From Micromonospora coriariae (lineage in GTDB: Bacteria > Actinomycetota > Actinomycetes > Mycobacteriales > Micromonosporaceae): a DNA stretch of 64,000 nt. Under the pieces are notes generated by a model. It was not told the origin of the DNA. It searched no databases and saw only the letters and a program-made list of their open reading frames with translations. The stretch lies in NCBI RefSeq assembly GCF_900091455.1, contig NZ_LT607412.1:744001-808000 (forward strand), written 5' to 3'. The position numbers and the translations under genes were made by a program. Positions 34,758-44,192 of this stretch are shown one piece after another. Position 1 is the stretch's first letter, and the number at the start of each line of letters is the position of its first letter.

Positions 34758-35417
34758 TCACCCGGGACGACAGTTGTTGCTCGTCCGCTTGACGATGTGT
34801 TCGCGCTCGTCGGTGGTGATACCCGACGGCTCCCCGTCGAAGTGCGTCTCGACCTTGTCCCAGCCGCGGCGCTGCTCGTAGTGCAGGTGGGGAGCCCCGG
34901 AGTTGCCGGTGCTGCCGAGGCGGCCGATCTGGTCGCCCTGGGCAACCCGCTGACCCTCGCGGACCAGCGGCGGTTCGAGCAGATGCAGGTACTGGGTCTC
35001 CCACTTGCCACCGTGGTCGATCTTCACCCAGTAACCGCCACCGCGACCGCGCGGGCCCTCCGGATTGTCCGGGTTACGCCCGCCCAACGATCCGTTGACG
35101 CCCGCCACGGTGACCGTGCCGGCGTAGGACGCGAGCACCGGCCGCCCCCACGCCTCGCCCTCGGTCGGAAACAGATCGACGTCGTAGTCGTCGTGGCCGG
35201 GATAGGTGCTGAGCTGCCACGTCTCACCGCATGAGACGGGAAGTTGGAAGAGCGGACGCGGGCCCGGCGGTCGCAGCATCGGTACGACGACCAGGGCGGT
35301 GCCGATGAGGGCTCCGACCGCGACGACCGCGACGAGAACCCGGACCGTGGTGCGGCTGCGGACGCGGCGGTGGGTGCGGACTCTGGTGGGGTGGCCGGTC
35401 GTCACCGCACCGAGCAT
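34758..35417 (-). CDS. Membrane-anchored M23 (LytM-type) peptidase
   Basis: 219 aa. A basic N-terminus and one membrane anchor (residues about 25-46, VLVAVVAVGALIGTALVVV) are followed by a LytM domain outside the cell. Zinc ligands are recognisable in PGHDDYDVDLFP (His and Asp), YLHLLEP and the catalytic HLHYEQ (HxH). Such enzymes cut peptidoglycan cross-bridges or act as regulators of wall hydrolases. Start at ATG 35417 is provisional; a GTG lies at 35405 and the frame opens earlier. Confidence 0.83.
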   Translation of the reverse strand: MLGAVTTGHPTRVRTHRRVRSRTTVRVLVAVVAVGALIGTALVVVPMLRPPGPRPLFQLPVSCGETWQLSTYPGHDDYDVDLFPTEGEAWGRPVLASYAGTVTVAGVNGSLGGRNPDNPEGPRGRGGGYWVKIDHGGKWETQYLHLLEPPLVREGQRVAQGDQIGRLGSTGNSGAPHLHYEQRRGWDKVETHFDGEPSGITTDEREHIVKRTSNNCRPG

Positions 35418-35480
35418 GGCAGATCCCGGCAACGCCTCAGCTCTGGGTCACGAACTGCCGGCCGACCACCCGGACCGGTC

Positions 35481-35536
35481 GCATTGCAGTCGTATCGCCA
35501 GCCCGGGTACGGTGGGACGCAATGCAGTCGCATTGC
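35481..35536. promoter_or_regulatory. Two related palindromes upstream of the Rph-like gene
   Basis: GCAATGC-AGTC-GCATTGC (35519-35536) is a perfect 7-bp inverted repeat. A diverged copy sharing GCATTGCAGTCG, then TATCG, lies at 35481-35496, about 38 bp upstream. Both precede the start codon of the PEP-domain protein and are likely binding sites for the TetR regulator encoded at the end of this gene group. Confidence 0.6.
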
Positions 35537-35553
35537 ATAGAAAGAGGGCCCAC

Positions 35554-37989
35554 GTGCATGTGATCGCGCTGTCCGAGGCAACCGCCGACATGGTCGAGCT
35601 GGTGGGTGGCAAGGCGGCAGGGCTGGGCGAGCTGATCCGGCTGGGCGAACGGGTCCCCGAGGGGTTCTGCGTCACCACCGAGTCCCACCGGCTCGGTGTC
35701 ATCCCGCAGGCGGAGATCCTCGCCGTGTACCAGCGGCTCGGCGCGGGCCTCGTCGCGGTGCGCTCCAGCGCCACGGCGGAGGACCTGCCCGACGCGAGTT
35801 TCGCCGGGCAGCAGGACACCTTCCTGAACGTCACAGGCGCCAACGAGCTGATCGCCGCGATCAGGAAGTGCTGGGATTCGCTGCACACCGCCCGCGCGAC
35901 CGCCTACCGCGACGCCCGTGCCATCGATCATCAGGCGGCGCGGATGGCCGTCGTCGTGCAACGCATGATCACCCCTGCGGTGGCGGGAGTGCTGTTCACC
36001 GCGAACCCGCTGACCGGCCGCCGCGACGAGATGGCGGTCGACGCGGCGCCGGGGCTCGGCAGCACGGTGGTGGACGGTGCGACGACCGTGGACCACTACG
36101 TCCTCGACGGCGTCACCCGGGACGACACGGGATGCCTGACGTCGGCGCACCTGGCGGAGCTGCGGACCACGGGTGAGCGGCTGCAGGTTCACTTCGGCCG
36201 CCCGCAGGACGTGGAATGGGCGATCGACGGGGACGGCCTGCTGTGGTTGCTGCAGTCCCGGCCGATCACCAGCCTGTTTCCCCTCCCTCCGGAGACCGGG
36301 AAGCCCCTCCCCCGGGTCTATCTGGAGTTCGGCCACGTTCAGGGCATGCTGCAACCTGTCACACCGATGGGCATGTCCACGCTGCGATCGCAGATCGCCG
36401 CGATGCTCGCCTCGCTCGGCGTCCGGGTCGAGATCGTCGACATCGGCGGTCGCCTCTACGGTGACCTGACCGAGCTGGCCCGGAGCAGGTCGTCACGCAA
36501 GCGGCTGGTCAAGCTCCTGGCTGTCGACTTCGGCCCGCGGGCACAGGCGGTGATGGAGCACGTCCTGGCGGATCCGCGCTTCGCACCGACCACGGGCGGC
36601 GCCGAGCGCGGCGCGGCGGCGGGGGCCTCGTCCCTGCGCACGGCCGGCCGTGCGGTGGTGGGGATCCTGCGCGCACTGGCCCGTCCCGACGCGGCGCGGA
36701 TCCGGATGTTCCAGGCGATCGAGCGGATGAGAGTGCGGTCGGCGGCGCCCGACGACCTGCGGACCACTGCTGACCGGCTGCGCTTCCTCCGCTCGCAGGA
36801 CACCGAGGACAGTGCCGACGACATCATGTGGCCCATCGTGACGGGGATGCTCGCCGCCGCGTTGCCGGCCGCGTTGCTCAGGGGCGTCGCCAGCCCGGAC
36901 GAGATCCACACGGTGCTGGGCGGGATGCCGCACAACGTGACGATCGAGATGGATCTGGCGCTCTGGCGGCTCGCCCGGGGCGCGGACGAACACCGCCAAC
37001 TCCTGCTCGACACCCCGCCGGACGAGTTGGCCGCGCGGTATCTGCGCGGGACGCTGCCCGACATCGGGATGGCCGGGTTCCTGGACGACTACGGTCATCG
37101 CGGCGTCGCCGAGGTCGACCTCGGCGTGCCGCGCTGGGTGGAGGATCCGGCGCCGGTCTTCGCGGCGATCGCCAACTACCTGCGCGTCACCGATCCCCAG
37201 CAGGGGCCCGACCGGCGCTTCCACCGGGCCGCCGCGGCAGCCGAGACCGCGCTGGACGAACTGGCCGCGCGGGCCCGCCGTCGCCGGCCGGTACGCGGCA
37301 CCATCGCCGGGTTCCTGCTACGCCGGGCCCGGTCGTTGGCCGGCCTGCGGGAGGCCGGCAAGTTCGCAGGGCTGTACCCGTTGCGGGAGAACCGCCGGCA
37401 ACTGCTGCTCATCGGCGCCGACCTGACCGCCGCCGGTCTGCTGGAGCAGCCCGACGACATCATGTTCCTGACCCTGGACGAGGCGGAGGCGGCGGTGCAA
37501 AGCAGCACCGATCATCGGGCCACTGTCGCTTCCCGCAGGGCGGTGCACCGCCGGGAGCTGCGCCGCAGGTCGGTCCCCGTGGCCCTGCTGTCCGACGGCA
37601 CCGACGTGGAGGCCATCCTGCCCTCGGAACCCGCCCGCGACGGCACCCTCGCCGGTGTGGGGGCGTCGGCGGGCCGGGTGACCGGCACCGCCCGGGTCGT
37701 CCACGACCCGGCCACCGCCCACATCGAGCCCGGCGAGGTCCTGGTCGCCGCGACCACCGACCCCGGCTGGACGCCGTTGTTCCTCACCGCCTCGGCGCTG
37801 GTCACCGAGACCGGCGCGATCATGGCGCACGGGCCCACCGTGGCCCGGGAGTACGGCATCCCCGCCGTCATCTGCGTGCCCGACGCCACCCGGACCATCT
37901 CCACCGGCCAGCTCGTCACCGTCGACGGCGGCGCCGGAACTGTCACCGTCCACCGACCGCCGGCCCACGACCGCGAGGACGAGGTATGA
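35554..37989 (+). CDS. PEP-synthase/rifampin-phosphotransferase-like ATP-dependent dikinase
   Basis: 811 aa, cytoplasmic. Residues 1-270 are an ATP-grasp PEP/pyruvate-binding domain (GGKAAGLGELIRLGERVPEGF; VRSSATAEDLPDASFAGQQ; VLFTANPLTGRRDEM). The middle part of about 400 residues resembles the substrate domain of rifampin phosphotransferase. The C-terminal swivelling domain carries the catalytic His759 in MAHGPTVAREYGIPAV. The layout and length fit Rph-type enzymes, which transfer a phosphate from ATP via His, and this assignment is by architecture only. The GTG start at 35554 follows AAAGAGGG. Its stop overlaps the next start (ATGA). Confidence 0.83.
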   Translation: MHVIALSEATADMVELVGGKAAGLGELIRLGERVPEGFCVTTESHRLGVIPQAEILAVYQRLGAGLVAVRSSATAEDLPDASFAGQQDTFLNVTGANELIAAIRKCWDSLHTARATAYRDARAIDHQAARMAVVVQRMITPAVAGVLFTANPLTGRRDEMAVDAAPGLGSTVVDGATTVDHYVLDGVTRDDTGCLTSAHLAELRTTGERLQVHFGRPQDVEWAIDGDGLLWLLQSRPITSLFPLPPETGKPLPRVYLEFGHVQGMLQPVTPMGMSTLRSQIAAMLASLGVRVEIVDIGGRLYGDLTELARSRSSRKRLVKLLAVDFGPRAQAVMEHVLADPRFAPTTGGAERGAAAGASSLRTAGRAVVGILRALARPDAARIRMFQAIERMRVRSAAPDDLRTTADRLRFLRSQDTEDSADDIMWPIVTGMLAAALPAALLRGVASPDEIHTVLGGMPHNVTIEMDLALWRLARGADEHRQLLLDTPPDELAARYLRGTLPDIGMAGFLDDYGHRGVAEVDLGVPRWVEDPAPVFAAIANYLRVTDPQQGPDRRFHRAAAAAETALDELAARARRRRPVRGTIAGFLLRRARSLAGLREAGKFAGLYPLRENRRQLLLIGADLTAAGLLEQPDDIMFLTLDEAEAAVQSSTDHRATVASRRAVHRRELRRRSVPVALLSDGTDVEAILPSEPARDGTLAGVGASAGRVTGTARVVHDPATAHIEPGEVLVAATTDPGWTPLFLTASALVTETGAIMAHGPTVAREYGIPAVICVPDATRTISTGQLVTVDGGAGTVTVHRPPAHDREDEV

Positions 37990-38651
37990 CCGACATGAAG
38001 GCCCCGACCAGGGCGAAGGTAGCTCCGCTGCTCCGCCGGGCGGCCGCGCTGGAGGCGGCGATGTGGCGCAGCCTGTACGCGTGGGCACGGCGCAAGCCGC
38101 TGCCGCTGGCCCCGGGCGACGATCCGTTCGGCTACCTCGGCGTGGTCAAGCCGATCCTCGGCATCTTCATCGCCCTGTCGGTCGTGGAGATTCCGATCTT
38201 CGACCTCATCGTCACCCACGTCGTGCCATGGTGGCCGGCCCGCTGGATCGTACTCGGCCTCGGCATCTGGGGTCTGCTCTGGATGGCCGGCCTGTACGCG
38301 AGCATGCGGATCCACCCACACGTCGTCGGTGACCGGGGCCTGCGGGTGCGGCTGAGTTCGGGCATCGACATCTGGATCCCGTGGACGGACATCGAGGCGC
38401 TGCGCAAGCGTTACCGCTCGCTGCCCTCCAGCAGATCGGTGCAGGTCGAGCAGGAGGGCGAACGCCGGGTCCTGCACATCTCGGTCGGCAGTCAGACCAG
38501 CGTCGACGTCCTGCTGCGCCGGCCGACGACCTTCGACCTGCCCAAGGGCCGGTCCGAGCCGATGGACGAGCTGCGGCTGTACGCCGACGACCCCGACGGC
38601 CTCCTGCGCAGCGCTCGTGGCACCCCCGCGACCGAAGCCCTCAGCCGGTAA
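37986..38651 (+). CDS. Membrane protein, second gene of the Rph-like operon
   Basis: 221 aa. Two hydrophobic segments at about residues 53-78 (VVKPILGIFIALSVVEIPIFDLIVTHVV) and 84-107 (WIVLGLGIWGLLWMAGLYASM) are followed by a cytoplasmic domain of about 110 residues, ending IPWTDIEALRKRYRSLP...SVDVLLRRPTTFDLPKG. It is translationally coupled to the PEP-domain gene. I do not recognise a family, though the pair suggests a membrane-linked role for the dikinase. Confidence 0.75.
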   Translation: MTDMKAPTRAKVAPLLRRAAALEAAMWRSLYAWARRKPLPLAPGDDPFGYLGVVKPILGIFIALSVVEIPIFDLIVTHVVPWWPARWIVLGLGIWGLLWMAGLYASMRIHPHVVGDRGLRVRLSSGIDIWIPWTDIEALRKRYRSLPSSRSVQVEQEGERRVLHISVGSQTSVDVLLRRPTTFDLPKGRSEPMDELRLYADDPDGLLRSARGTPATEALSR

Positions 38652-38704
38652 CTGCCGCCCGCCGGCGGAGGGTCCGTGCCATCCACTCTGAAATGATCGA
38701 GGTC

Positions 38705-39283
38705 ATGCCCAAGAAGGTCGATCACCAGGAGCGACGCACGCGCATCGCTGACGCGCTGATGCGGGTCGCCGCGGATCAGGGCCTGGAGGCCGTCAGCCTC
38801 CGTCACGTGGCCGCCCAGGCCGGTGTGTCCGCCGGGATGGTGCAGCACTACTTCCGCACCAAGGACGAGATGATGGCGTTCGCGCTGGCCGTGGTCCGCG
38901 AGCGCAGCCAGATCCGGGTCACCGAGGCGGTGGAGCGACTGGGCCCGGACCCCTCCCCTCGGCTGCTGCTGCGCACGATGATCGCCGCCCTGCTGCCACT
39001 CGACGAGCGGACCCGCGACGACGGCCGGGTGGCGCTGGCGTTCCTCGCCTACACCGCGGTACGGCCGGCGGCCGCGTCCGGCCTGCATGAGGACACCGTG
39101 CAGCTGATCGGGTTCATCGCCGGCCTCCTGCCCCCTCCGAACGCCGACGCCGCCGCGGCCGGCCTGCTGGCGCTGATGGAAGGGCTGGGCATCTACCTGC
39201 TGGGCGGGCAGTACACCGCCGCGCAGGCGTTGAGCGCACTGGACGCCCAACTCGACCTGCTCTTCGGCGTCGACGGCGCCTGA
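38705..39283 (+). CDS. TetR-family regulator
   Basis: 192 aa. N-terminal HTH RIADALMRVAADQGLEAVSLRHVAAQAGVSAGMVQHYFRTK is typical TetR/AcrR with a BetI-type recognition helix; the C-terminal half is a helical ligand-binding domain. As the third gene in the group it is the best candidate repressor for the palindromes before the PEP-domain gene. The start is uncertain: ATGs at 38693 and 38705 are in frame and neither has a well-spaced ribosome-binding site. Confidence 0.85.
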   Translation: MPKKVDHQERRTRIADALMRVAADQGLEAVSLRHVAAQAGVSAGMVQHYFRTKDEMMAFALAVVRERSQIRVTEAVERLGPDPSPRLLLRTMIAALLPLDERTRDDGRVALAFLAYTAVRPAAASGLHEDTVQLIGFIAGLLPPPNADAAAAGLLALMEGLGIYLLGGQYTAAQALSALDAQLDLLFGVDGA

Positions 39284-39518
39284 CCAGCGATCGTCAGCAC
39301 TCCATTCATCACATCGGAACCTGCCTACGTTCCGTTTGACGCATCGGCCGTCGGGAGCGGTGGTGAACAGGCGAGGATGGGCTGATGAGCCGCGTCCTTC
39401 GGTCCCGGCCGGTGCCGGTCCAGTGACCACGTTCTCGACGACGGCGCGGCGGACCGAGGATTGTGCCGCCCACGCTCGCCGTGGCACTGTGCGAATCCTC
39501 GGGGAGGGGCGGTTGCAG

Positions 39519-40166
39519 ATGTTTACCATCCAGAAGATGACAGTCGGGTACGGCGACGCACCACCCGTCCTCACGGACGTCTCGGTGACGGTCCGGCCGG
39601 GTCGGGTGCTGGCGTTGACCGGCTCGTCGGGCGCGGGCAAGACCACCCTGCTCAATGCCATGGCGGGGCTGCTGCGGCCGCGGGACGGCGCGGTGACCGT
39701 CGACGGGCAGCCGCTCCGCGACCGCGATCACGCGGTGGACCACCGGATCGTCCTCATCCCGCAGGACAACGGGCTGGCCCCGATCCTGACCGCCGCGGAG
39801 AACGTGCAGGTGGCTCTCGTCGCCGGCGGCGTGGCACCGCCCGAGGCGCGCCGGCAGACCGCCGCGGCACTGGCTCAGCTGGGCCTCGCCGCCCAGGCCG
39901 ACCAGCTGGTCGAGGAGCTGTCGGGCGGCCAGCAGCAGCGTACGGCCATCGCCCGCGGCCTGGCGCTGCGCGGCGGCGTGCTGCTGGCCGACGAGGTGAC
40001 CAGCGAGCTGGACGCGGGCAACCGGCAACGGGTGCTGGGACTGCTGCACGACGAGGCCCGGCGGGGTGCGGCAGTTGTCTTCGCAACCCACGACGCGGAG
40101 GTGGCCGCCGCCTGTGCGGCCGAACTGCACCTCGTCGACGGGCGAGCGCAGATCGTGCGCGGTTGA
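39519..40166 (+). CDS. ABC ATP-binding protein of an FtsX-type exporter
   Basis: 215 aa. Walker A GSSGAGKTT, Q-loop IPQDNGLAPIL, signature LSGGQQQR, Walker B VLLADEVTSELD and the switch region ATHD. LolD/MacB-like and short, lacking extra domains. GGGGAGGGG lies nine bases before ATG 39519. The FtsX permease and a second ATPase follow, so the three genes form one exporter with two different ATPase subunits. 84 bp separate it from the permease. Confidence 0.88.
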   Translation: MFTIQKMTVGYGDAPPVLTDVSVTVRPGRVLALTGSSGAGKTTLLNAMAGLLRPRDGAVTVDGQPLRDRDHAVDHRIVLIPQDNGLAPILTAAENVQVALVAGGVAPPEARRQTAAALAQLGLAAQADQLVEELSGGQQQRTAIARGLALRGGVLLADEVTSELDAGNRQRVLGLLHDEARRGAAVVFATHDAEVAAACAAELHLVDGRAQIVRG

Positions 40167-40250
40167 GAGGCTCGCGGTAGGTCACCGGCTGGTATCGATC
40201 TGCCGGCGCAGGGCGGCGGGCGGGCCGGCCCCTCGATACCGTGACCGTCA

Positions 40251-43200
40251 ATGTTGGCCATCATCTGGGGCGCGCTCGCGGCCCGTCGGGCCCAGGCTTT
40301 GGCGGTGCTCCTGCTCGCGGTGCTCGCCAGTGCCGCCGCCGCGGCCGCACCCGGCTACGTGGCCGCCGCCGGACGGGCCCTCGCCAGCGACGGGTTCTCC
40401 ACCGCCGACCCGAACGAGCTGCGGCTGCGGCTCACCGACCCCACGGAGTACCCGGGGATGCCGGGCGACCCGACCGGAAGCGTGTTCGGCACCAAGGTCG
40501 AGCGACTCGCGCCGGCCGGGTTCGTTGTCGTCCTCGGCGCGCAGAGCGGCGGCGTCGCCGCTGGGCCGTCTGGGCGCGTGACCACCAGTCTGATCTACCG
40601 AGCAGGGGTGTGCGAGCGGGTCGCGGTTGTCGGCGCGTGCCCCCGGCCCACCTCGAAGGGGCAGCTGCCCGAGGTGCTGGTCAGCACGAATACCGCAGCG
40701 CATCTGGGTGTCGCCACGGGTGGCGAGTTCACGTTCGGCGCGGTGCCGGTGCGGGTGGCCGGCGTCTACCGGCCGCTGGACGCGACCGACCCGTTCTGGC
40801 TCGGCGGCGAATATCTCCGGCCGCCCGCACCGGGTTCGGCGCCCACGTCGGCCGTGGGCAGCGCACCTGACGCCATCTTCACCTCCGAGTCCTCGCCCTT
40901 GGCCGACGACGACGCCATCCTGTACCGGGCGATCGCTGACCTGTACGTGACCGAGCAGGCGGTGTCCACCCGGTCGGCGCAGGACCTACGGGACGCCGCC
41001 GCGGCGGTGACGCGCGACGGGAGCCGCGAGGGCTTCGGCGCCGGCACCTCGCTGCCGAGCCTGCTCGATCGCCTCACCCTCCAACGTGGGCAGCTGGCAG
41101 CTGGCGTGACACTGGGTGCCGGCCTGGTCGTCCTGCTCTGCTGGCTGGTGCTCTTCGTGGCGGTCAGCTCGGCGGCCGACGAGCGCCGACCGGAACAGGG
41201 CCTGCTCCTCCTGCGGGGCGTGCAGCGCCGACGGCTGTGGGCACTGGCGATCGGCGAGCACGCCGTACCCGTGCTGGTCGCGATCCCCCTGGGCTGCCTG
41301 GGCGGCCTCGCCGCCGCCCGACTGCTCGCCGCGCACACCCTGCCCGCCCGTGCCGACGTCACGGTGGACGCGACCGTGCTCGGCTACGCCGCCGTCGGCG
41401 CCGCCGGGGCGCTCACCGCGGTGCTGCTGGCCCAGGCGCGGACCCTGTCGGCACCGGTCGTCGACCTGCTGCGCCGGGTGCCGGCACGGATGCGGGGATG
41501 GCGGGCAACCGTCGGCGACATCGTCGCGGTGTCCATCGCGGTGGCCGCCCTGATGCAGTTGCACTCCGGCGGGTCGCCCTCGGGGTTGGCCCTGTTGGCG
41601 CCGGTGGCCGGCGCGCTCGCCGCGGGCCTCCTGCTGGCGCGGGTCGCCATGATCGCCGGGGCCGCGGTCGGGGCGGGGCTGCTGGCACGCGGCCGGACAA
41701 CCGCTGGCCTCGCCCTCGTTCAGGTGACCCGCCAACCACGGTTCCGGCCACTGATCGCGCTGCTCACAGTGGTCGTCGCGATGCTCGCCTTCACCGCCGC
41801 GACGAGCGAGGTCGCGTCGGCCGCCTACACGGATCGGGCGACCGTCGAGGTCGGGGCGCCCCGCGTGATCGGCGTCGACGCGCTCTCGCACCGGCACCTG
41901 CTGGAGTCCGTCCGGGCCGTCGACCCCGAGGGGCGCTACGCGATGGCCGCGGTGGTGAAGGAGGCGGCGGCCGAGGCGGGCACGCCGGTGCTCGCGGTGG
42001 ACTCGGACCGGCTGGCGACGGTGACCGCGCCACACTCGTCGTACGGCATGGCCCTGGCGGACGTCGCGCGAGAGATCCGCCCCGAGCCGCCCGGGCCACC
42101 GATCCTGCTGCGGGGACGTGAACTCACGGTGGTCCTCTCCGCCAGCTACGACGAGGAGGCCTTCGGCGGGAACCGCGTCCGCCTCTTCGTCTCGGTCGCC
42201 AGCAGGACCGGCACCCGCCGGATCACCGCCCACAAGGACATCAAGCCCGACCTTCGCGAATACCGCGTGCAAATGCCCGAGTGCGCACAGGAATGCCGGT
42301 TGGTCAACATGGAGATCGTCGCCCCGGTCACCCCCGACGCGCTGAAGATCCGCTTCGAGGGGGTACGCACCGACGACGAGGCGGCGCTGAGCGGCGCCGA
42401 GTTGGCAGACCTGCGGCGATGGCGGTTGTCCGACGCGGACGACACCTCCCTCTCCGCCACGAGCGACCGAGAGGCCGCGCTGGTCTTCGACATGGCAGAG
42501 GGGCGACGGTCCGGTCCGACCGCCATCTCCGTGGTCGACTCCCCGTTCCCGTTGCCCGGGTGGCTGACCCGGTCCAAGGAGATACCTGTCGGCTGGACCC
42601 ACCCCTACGACGGGATCGACGGAACGCCGACGGAGGCATCGGTCGGGGGCTTGGCCGACCGGCTGCCGCGGCTCGGCGCATCCGGCATGATCGTCGACCT
42701 GGAGTACGCCGACCGGCTCGCCGTCGCCGGCCAGACCGGTGTCAAGGAGGTCTGGTTGGCGCCGACGGCGCCCGCCGACATACTCGACCGGCTGCGGGCA
42801 CAGGGTCTGGTCATCCAGTACGACCGGACTATCGCCGCAGCGCGACAGGGTTTCGACCGACAGGGGGCGGCGCTGGCGTTGCGATTCAACCTGTTCGCGG
42901 CGCTGGCCGGGGTTCTCATCGGGGCGGCCGGCCTCATCGCGGCCGCAGCGGCCGAACAGCGCAACCGGGTCACGATGCTGGTGGCCCTCCGCCGGCAGGG
43001 GCTGCCCGCACGCGCCGTCCGCGGCGGCTACGGATGGCCGGTGGCGGTCGCCACCGTGTCCGCCGGTCTCGCCACCCTGGTGATCTGGCTTCTCACCCGC
43101 AGTGGGCAGCGCCTGTTCAGTGACGGCCGGTCGCCGGTCCCGTTGCCCGACTGGCCGGACGTTGGCCGACTGCTGCTGTTCGTGCTGCCCACGGTCGTTC

Positions 43201-43271
43201 TCTTCGCCCTCACCGCGGCGGTGCTCGGCCGGTTCGTCGCCGCCTCGGTTCGTCGCCGGACCGGCCGATGA
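40251..43271 (+). CDS. FtsX-like ABC permease with large external domains
   Basis: 1006 aa membrane protein. An N-terminal helix (residues 10-36) is followed by an external domain of about 240 residues, then a block of membrane segments (GVTLGAGLVVLLCWLVLFVAVSS, a MacB-like FtsX core around 280-420, and 450-520). A second external domain (about 540-860) precedes three C-terminal helices (FAALAGVLIGAAGLIAAAAAE, VATVSAGLATLVIWLLT, LLFVLPTVVLFALTAAVLG). The tandem FtsX design matches actinobacterial permeases that export peptides or lipids. The stop overlaps the start of the second ATPase (ATGA). No cargo can be inferred. Confidence 0.86.
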   Translation: MLAIIWGALAARRAQALAVLLLAVLASAAAAAAPGYVAAAGRALASDGFSTADPNELRLRLTDPTEYPGMPGDPTGSVFGTKVERLAPAGFVVVLGAQSGGVAAGPSGRVTTSLIYRAGVCERVAVVGACPRPTSKGQLPEVLVSTNTAAHLGVATGGEFTFGAVPVRVAGVYRPLDATDPFWLGGEYLRPPAPGSAPTSAVGSAPDAIFTSESSPLADDDAILYRAIADLYVTEQAVSTRSAQDLRDAAAAVTRDGSREGFGAGTSLPSLLDRLTLQRGQLAAGVTLGAGLVVLLCWLVLFVAVSSAADERRPEQGLLLLRGVQRRRLWALAIGEHAVPVLVAIPLGCLGGLAAARLLAAHTLPARADVTVDATVLGYAAVGAAGALTAVLLAQARTLSAPVVDLLRRVPARMRGWRATVGDIVAVSIAVAALMQLHSGGSPSGLALLAPVAGALAAGLLLARVAMIAGAAVGAGLLARGRTTAGLALVQVTRQPRFRPLIALLTVVVAMLAFTAATSEVASAAYTDRATVEVGAPRVIGVDALSHRHLLESVRAVDPEGRYAMAAVVKEAAAEAGTPVLAVDSDRLATVTAPHSSYGMALADVAREIRPEPPGPPILLRGRELTVVLSASYDEEAFGGNRVRLFVSVASRTGTRRITAHKDIKPDLREYRVQMPECAQECRLVNMEIVAPVTPDALKIRFEGVRTDDEAALSGAELADLRRWRLSDADDTSLSATSDREAALVFDMAEGRRSGPTAISVVDSPFPLPGWLTRSKEIPVGWTHPYDGIDGTPTEASVGGLADRLPRLGASGMIVDLEYADRLAVAGQTGVKEVWLAPTAPADILDRLRAQGLVIQYDRTIAAARQGFDRQGAALALRFNLFAALAGVLIGAAGLIAAAAAEQRNRVTMLVALRRQGLPARAVRGGYGWPVAVATVSAGLATLVIWLLTRSGQRLFSDGRSPVPLPDWPDVGRLLLFVLPTVVLFALTAAVLGRFVAASVRRRTGR

Positions 43272-44170
43272 CCGACGCATCGCGCACGGAGGGCGTACCG
43301 GTCACCTGCCACCGGCTGATCCACATCTACACGACCGGAACCGGCGACGTGGTCGCGCTCTCCGGCGTGGACCTGTCCATCTCCGCCGGCGAGATGCTGG
43401 CTCTGGTCGGGCCGTCCGGCTCGGGCAAGTCCACCCTGGTTTCCATACTTGGCGGGCTCATGCGGCCCAGCGCCGGCCGGGTGTACGTGGGCGACCATGA
43501 TCTGTCCCGGCTCTCCCCGAGCGATCTGGCCGCCCTTCGCGGGCCCACTGTCGGCACTGTGTTGCAGGGCGCCGAGCGCAACCTGCTGCCGTACGTGTCG
43601 CTGTCGCGCAACATCTGGTTGGCCCAGCGTCCGGCGGCGCGGATCGCCGGGCGTCGGCTGGACCCACCGGAGGCGATCCTGGAACTCGTCGGTCTCGCCG
43701 GCGCCGGCGCGCGCCGCTCCGGCGACCTGACCCCGGGGCAGCGTCAGCGGGCCGCACTGGCACAGGGGCTCGCCGCCGGGCCCGGTCTGCTCCTGGTCGA
43801 CGAGCCGACCAGCCAGCTCGACGGGACCGGCCGCGACGAGGTGCTCGCCGCGCTGGCCACCATCAACTCCGAGCGCGGGACGACGGTGGTCGTGGTGACC
43901 CACGACGGTGACGTCGGTGCCCAGCTGGGTCGAGCCGTCACCATCCGGGACGGCCGGGTGGGCGCCGAGGGCCGCAACGGCCGCGACTTCGCCGTGGTGG
44001 CCGGGGACGGCACGATCCAGTTGCCGCCGGAGACGCTGGCGAGCTTCCCGGCCGGGACGCTCTTCGAGGTCGACCACACCGATGAGTCGATCACCTTGCG
44101 CGCGACCGCGCACCCGTCAACACCTCGGAACGGCGAGGTGGTGAGGGGCGAGCGCGGTCCCGCCGGTTGA
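43268..44170 (+). CDS. Second ABC ATPase of the FtsX-type exporter, with atypical signature
   Basis: 300 aa. Walker A GPSGSGKST, Q-loop TVLQGAERNLLPY, Walker B LLLVDEPTSQLD and VVTHDGDV are conserved. The ABC signature reads LTPGQRQR instead of LSGGQ, which may weaken ATP sandwiching. A C-terminal extension of about 75 residues (GAEGRNGRDFAVVAGDGTIQLPPETL) follows, ending in a low-complexity tail. It is translationally coupled to the permease. Since the other ATPase has a normal signature, an asymmetric heterodimer is plausible. Confidence 0.86.
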   Translation: MTDASRTEGVPVTCHRLIHIYTTGTGDVVALSGVDLSISAGEMLALVGPSGSGKSTLVSILGGLMRPSAGRVYVGDHDLSRLSPSDLAALRGPTVGTVLQGAERNLLPYVSLSRNIWLAQRPAARIAGRRLDPPEAILELVGLAGAGARRSGDLTPGQRQRAALAQGLAAGPGLLLVDEPTSQLDGTGRDEVLAALATINSERGTTVVVVTHDGDVGAQLGRAVTIRDGRVGAEGRNGRDFAVVAGDGTIQLPPETLASFPAGTLFEVDHTDESITLRATAHPSTPRNGEVVRGERGPAG

Positions 44171-44192
44171 CGACCAGCCGTCGAGCCGGGCG

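Noticed and set aside
35206..35553. N-terminal extension of the PEP-domain protein
   Set aside because: The extension crosses the palindromes and overlaps the divergent M23 gene; the GTG at 35554 has a ribosome-binding site and starts the conserved domain.
39315..39334. CGGAAC-CTGCCTAC-GTTCCG inverted repeat before the FtsX exporter
   Set aside because: Only a 6-bp stem; a 10-base match (CCTACGTTCC) also occurs at 47364, but no further common elements make it a convincing site.
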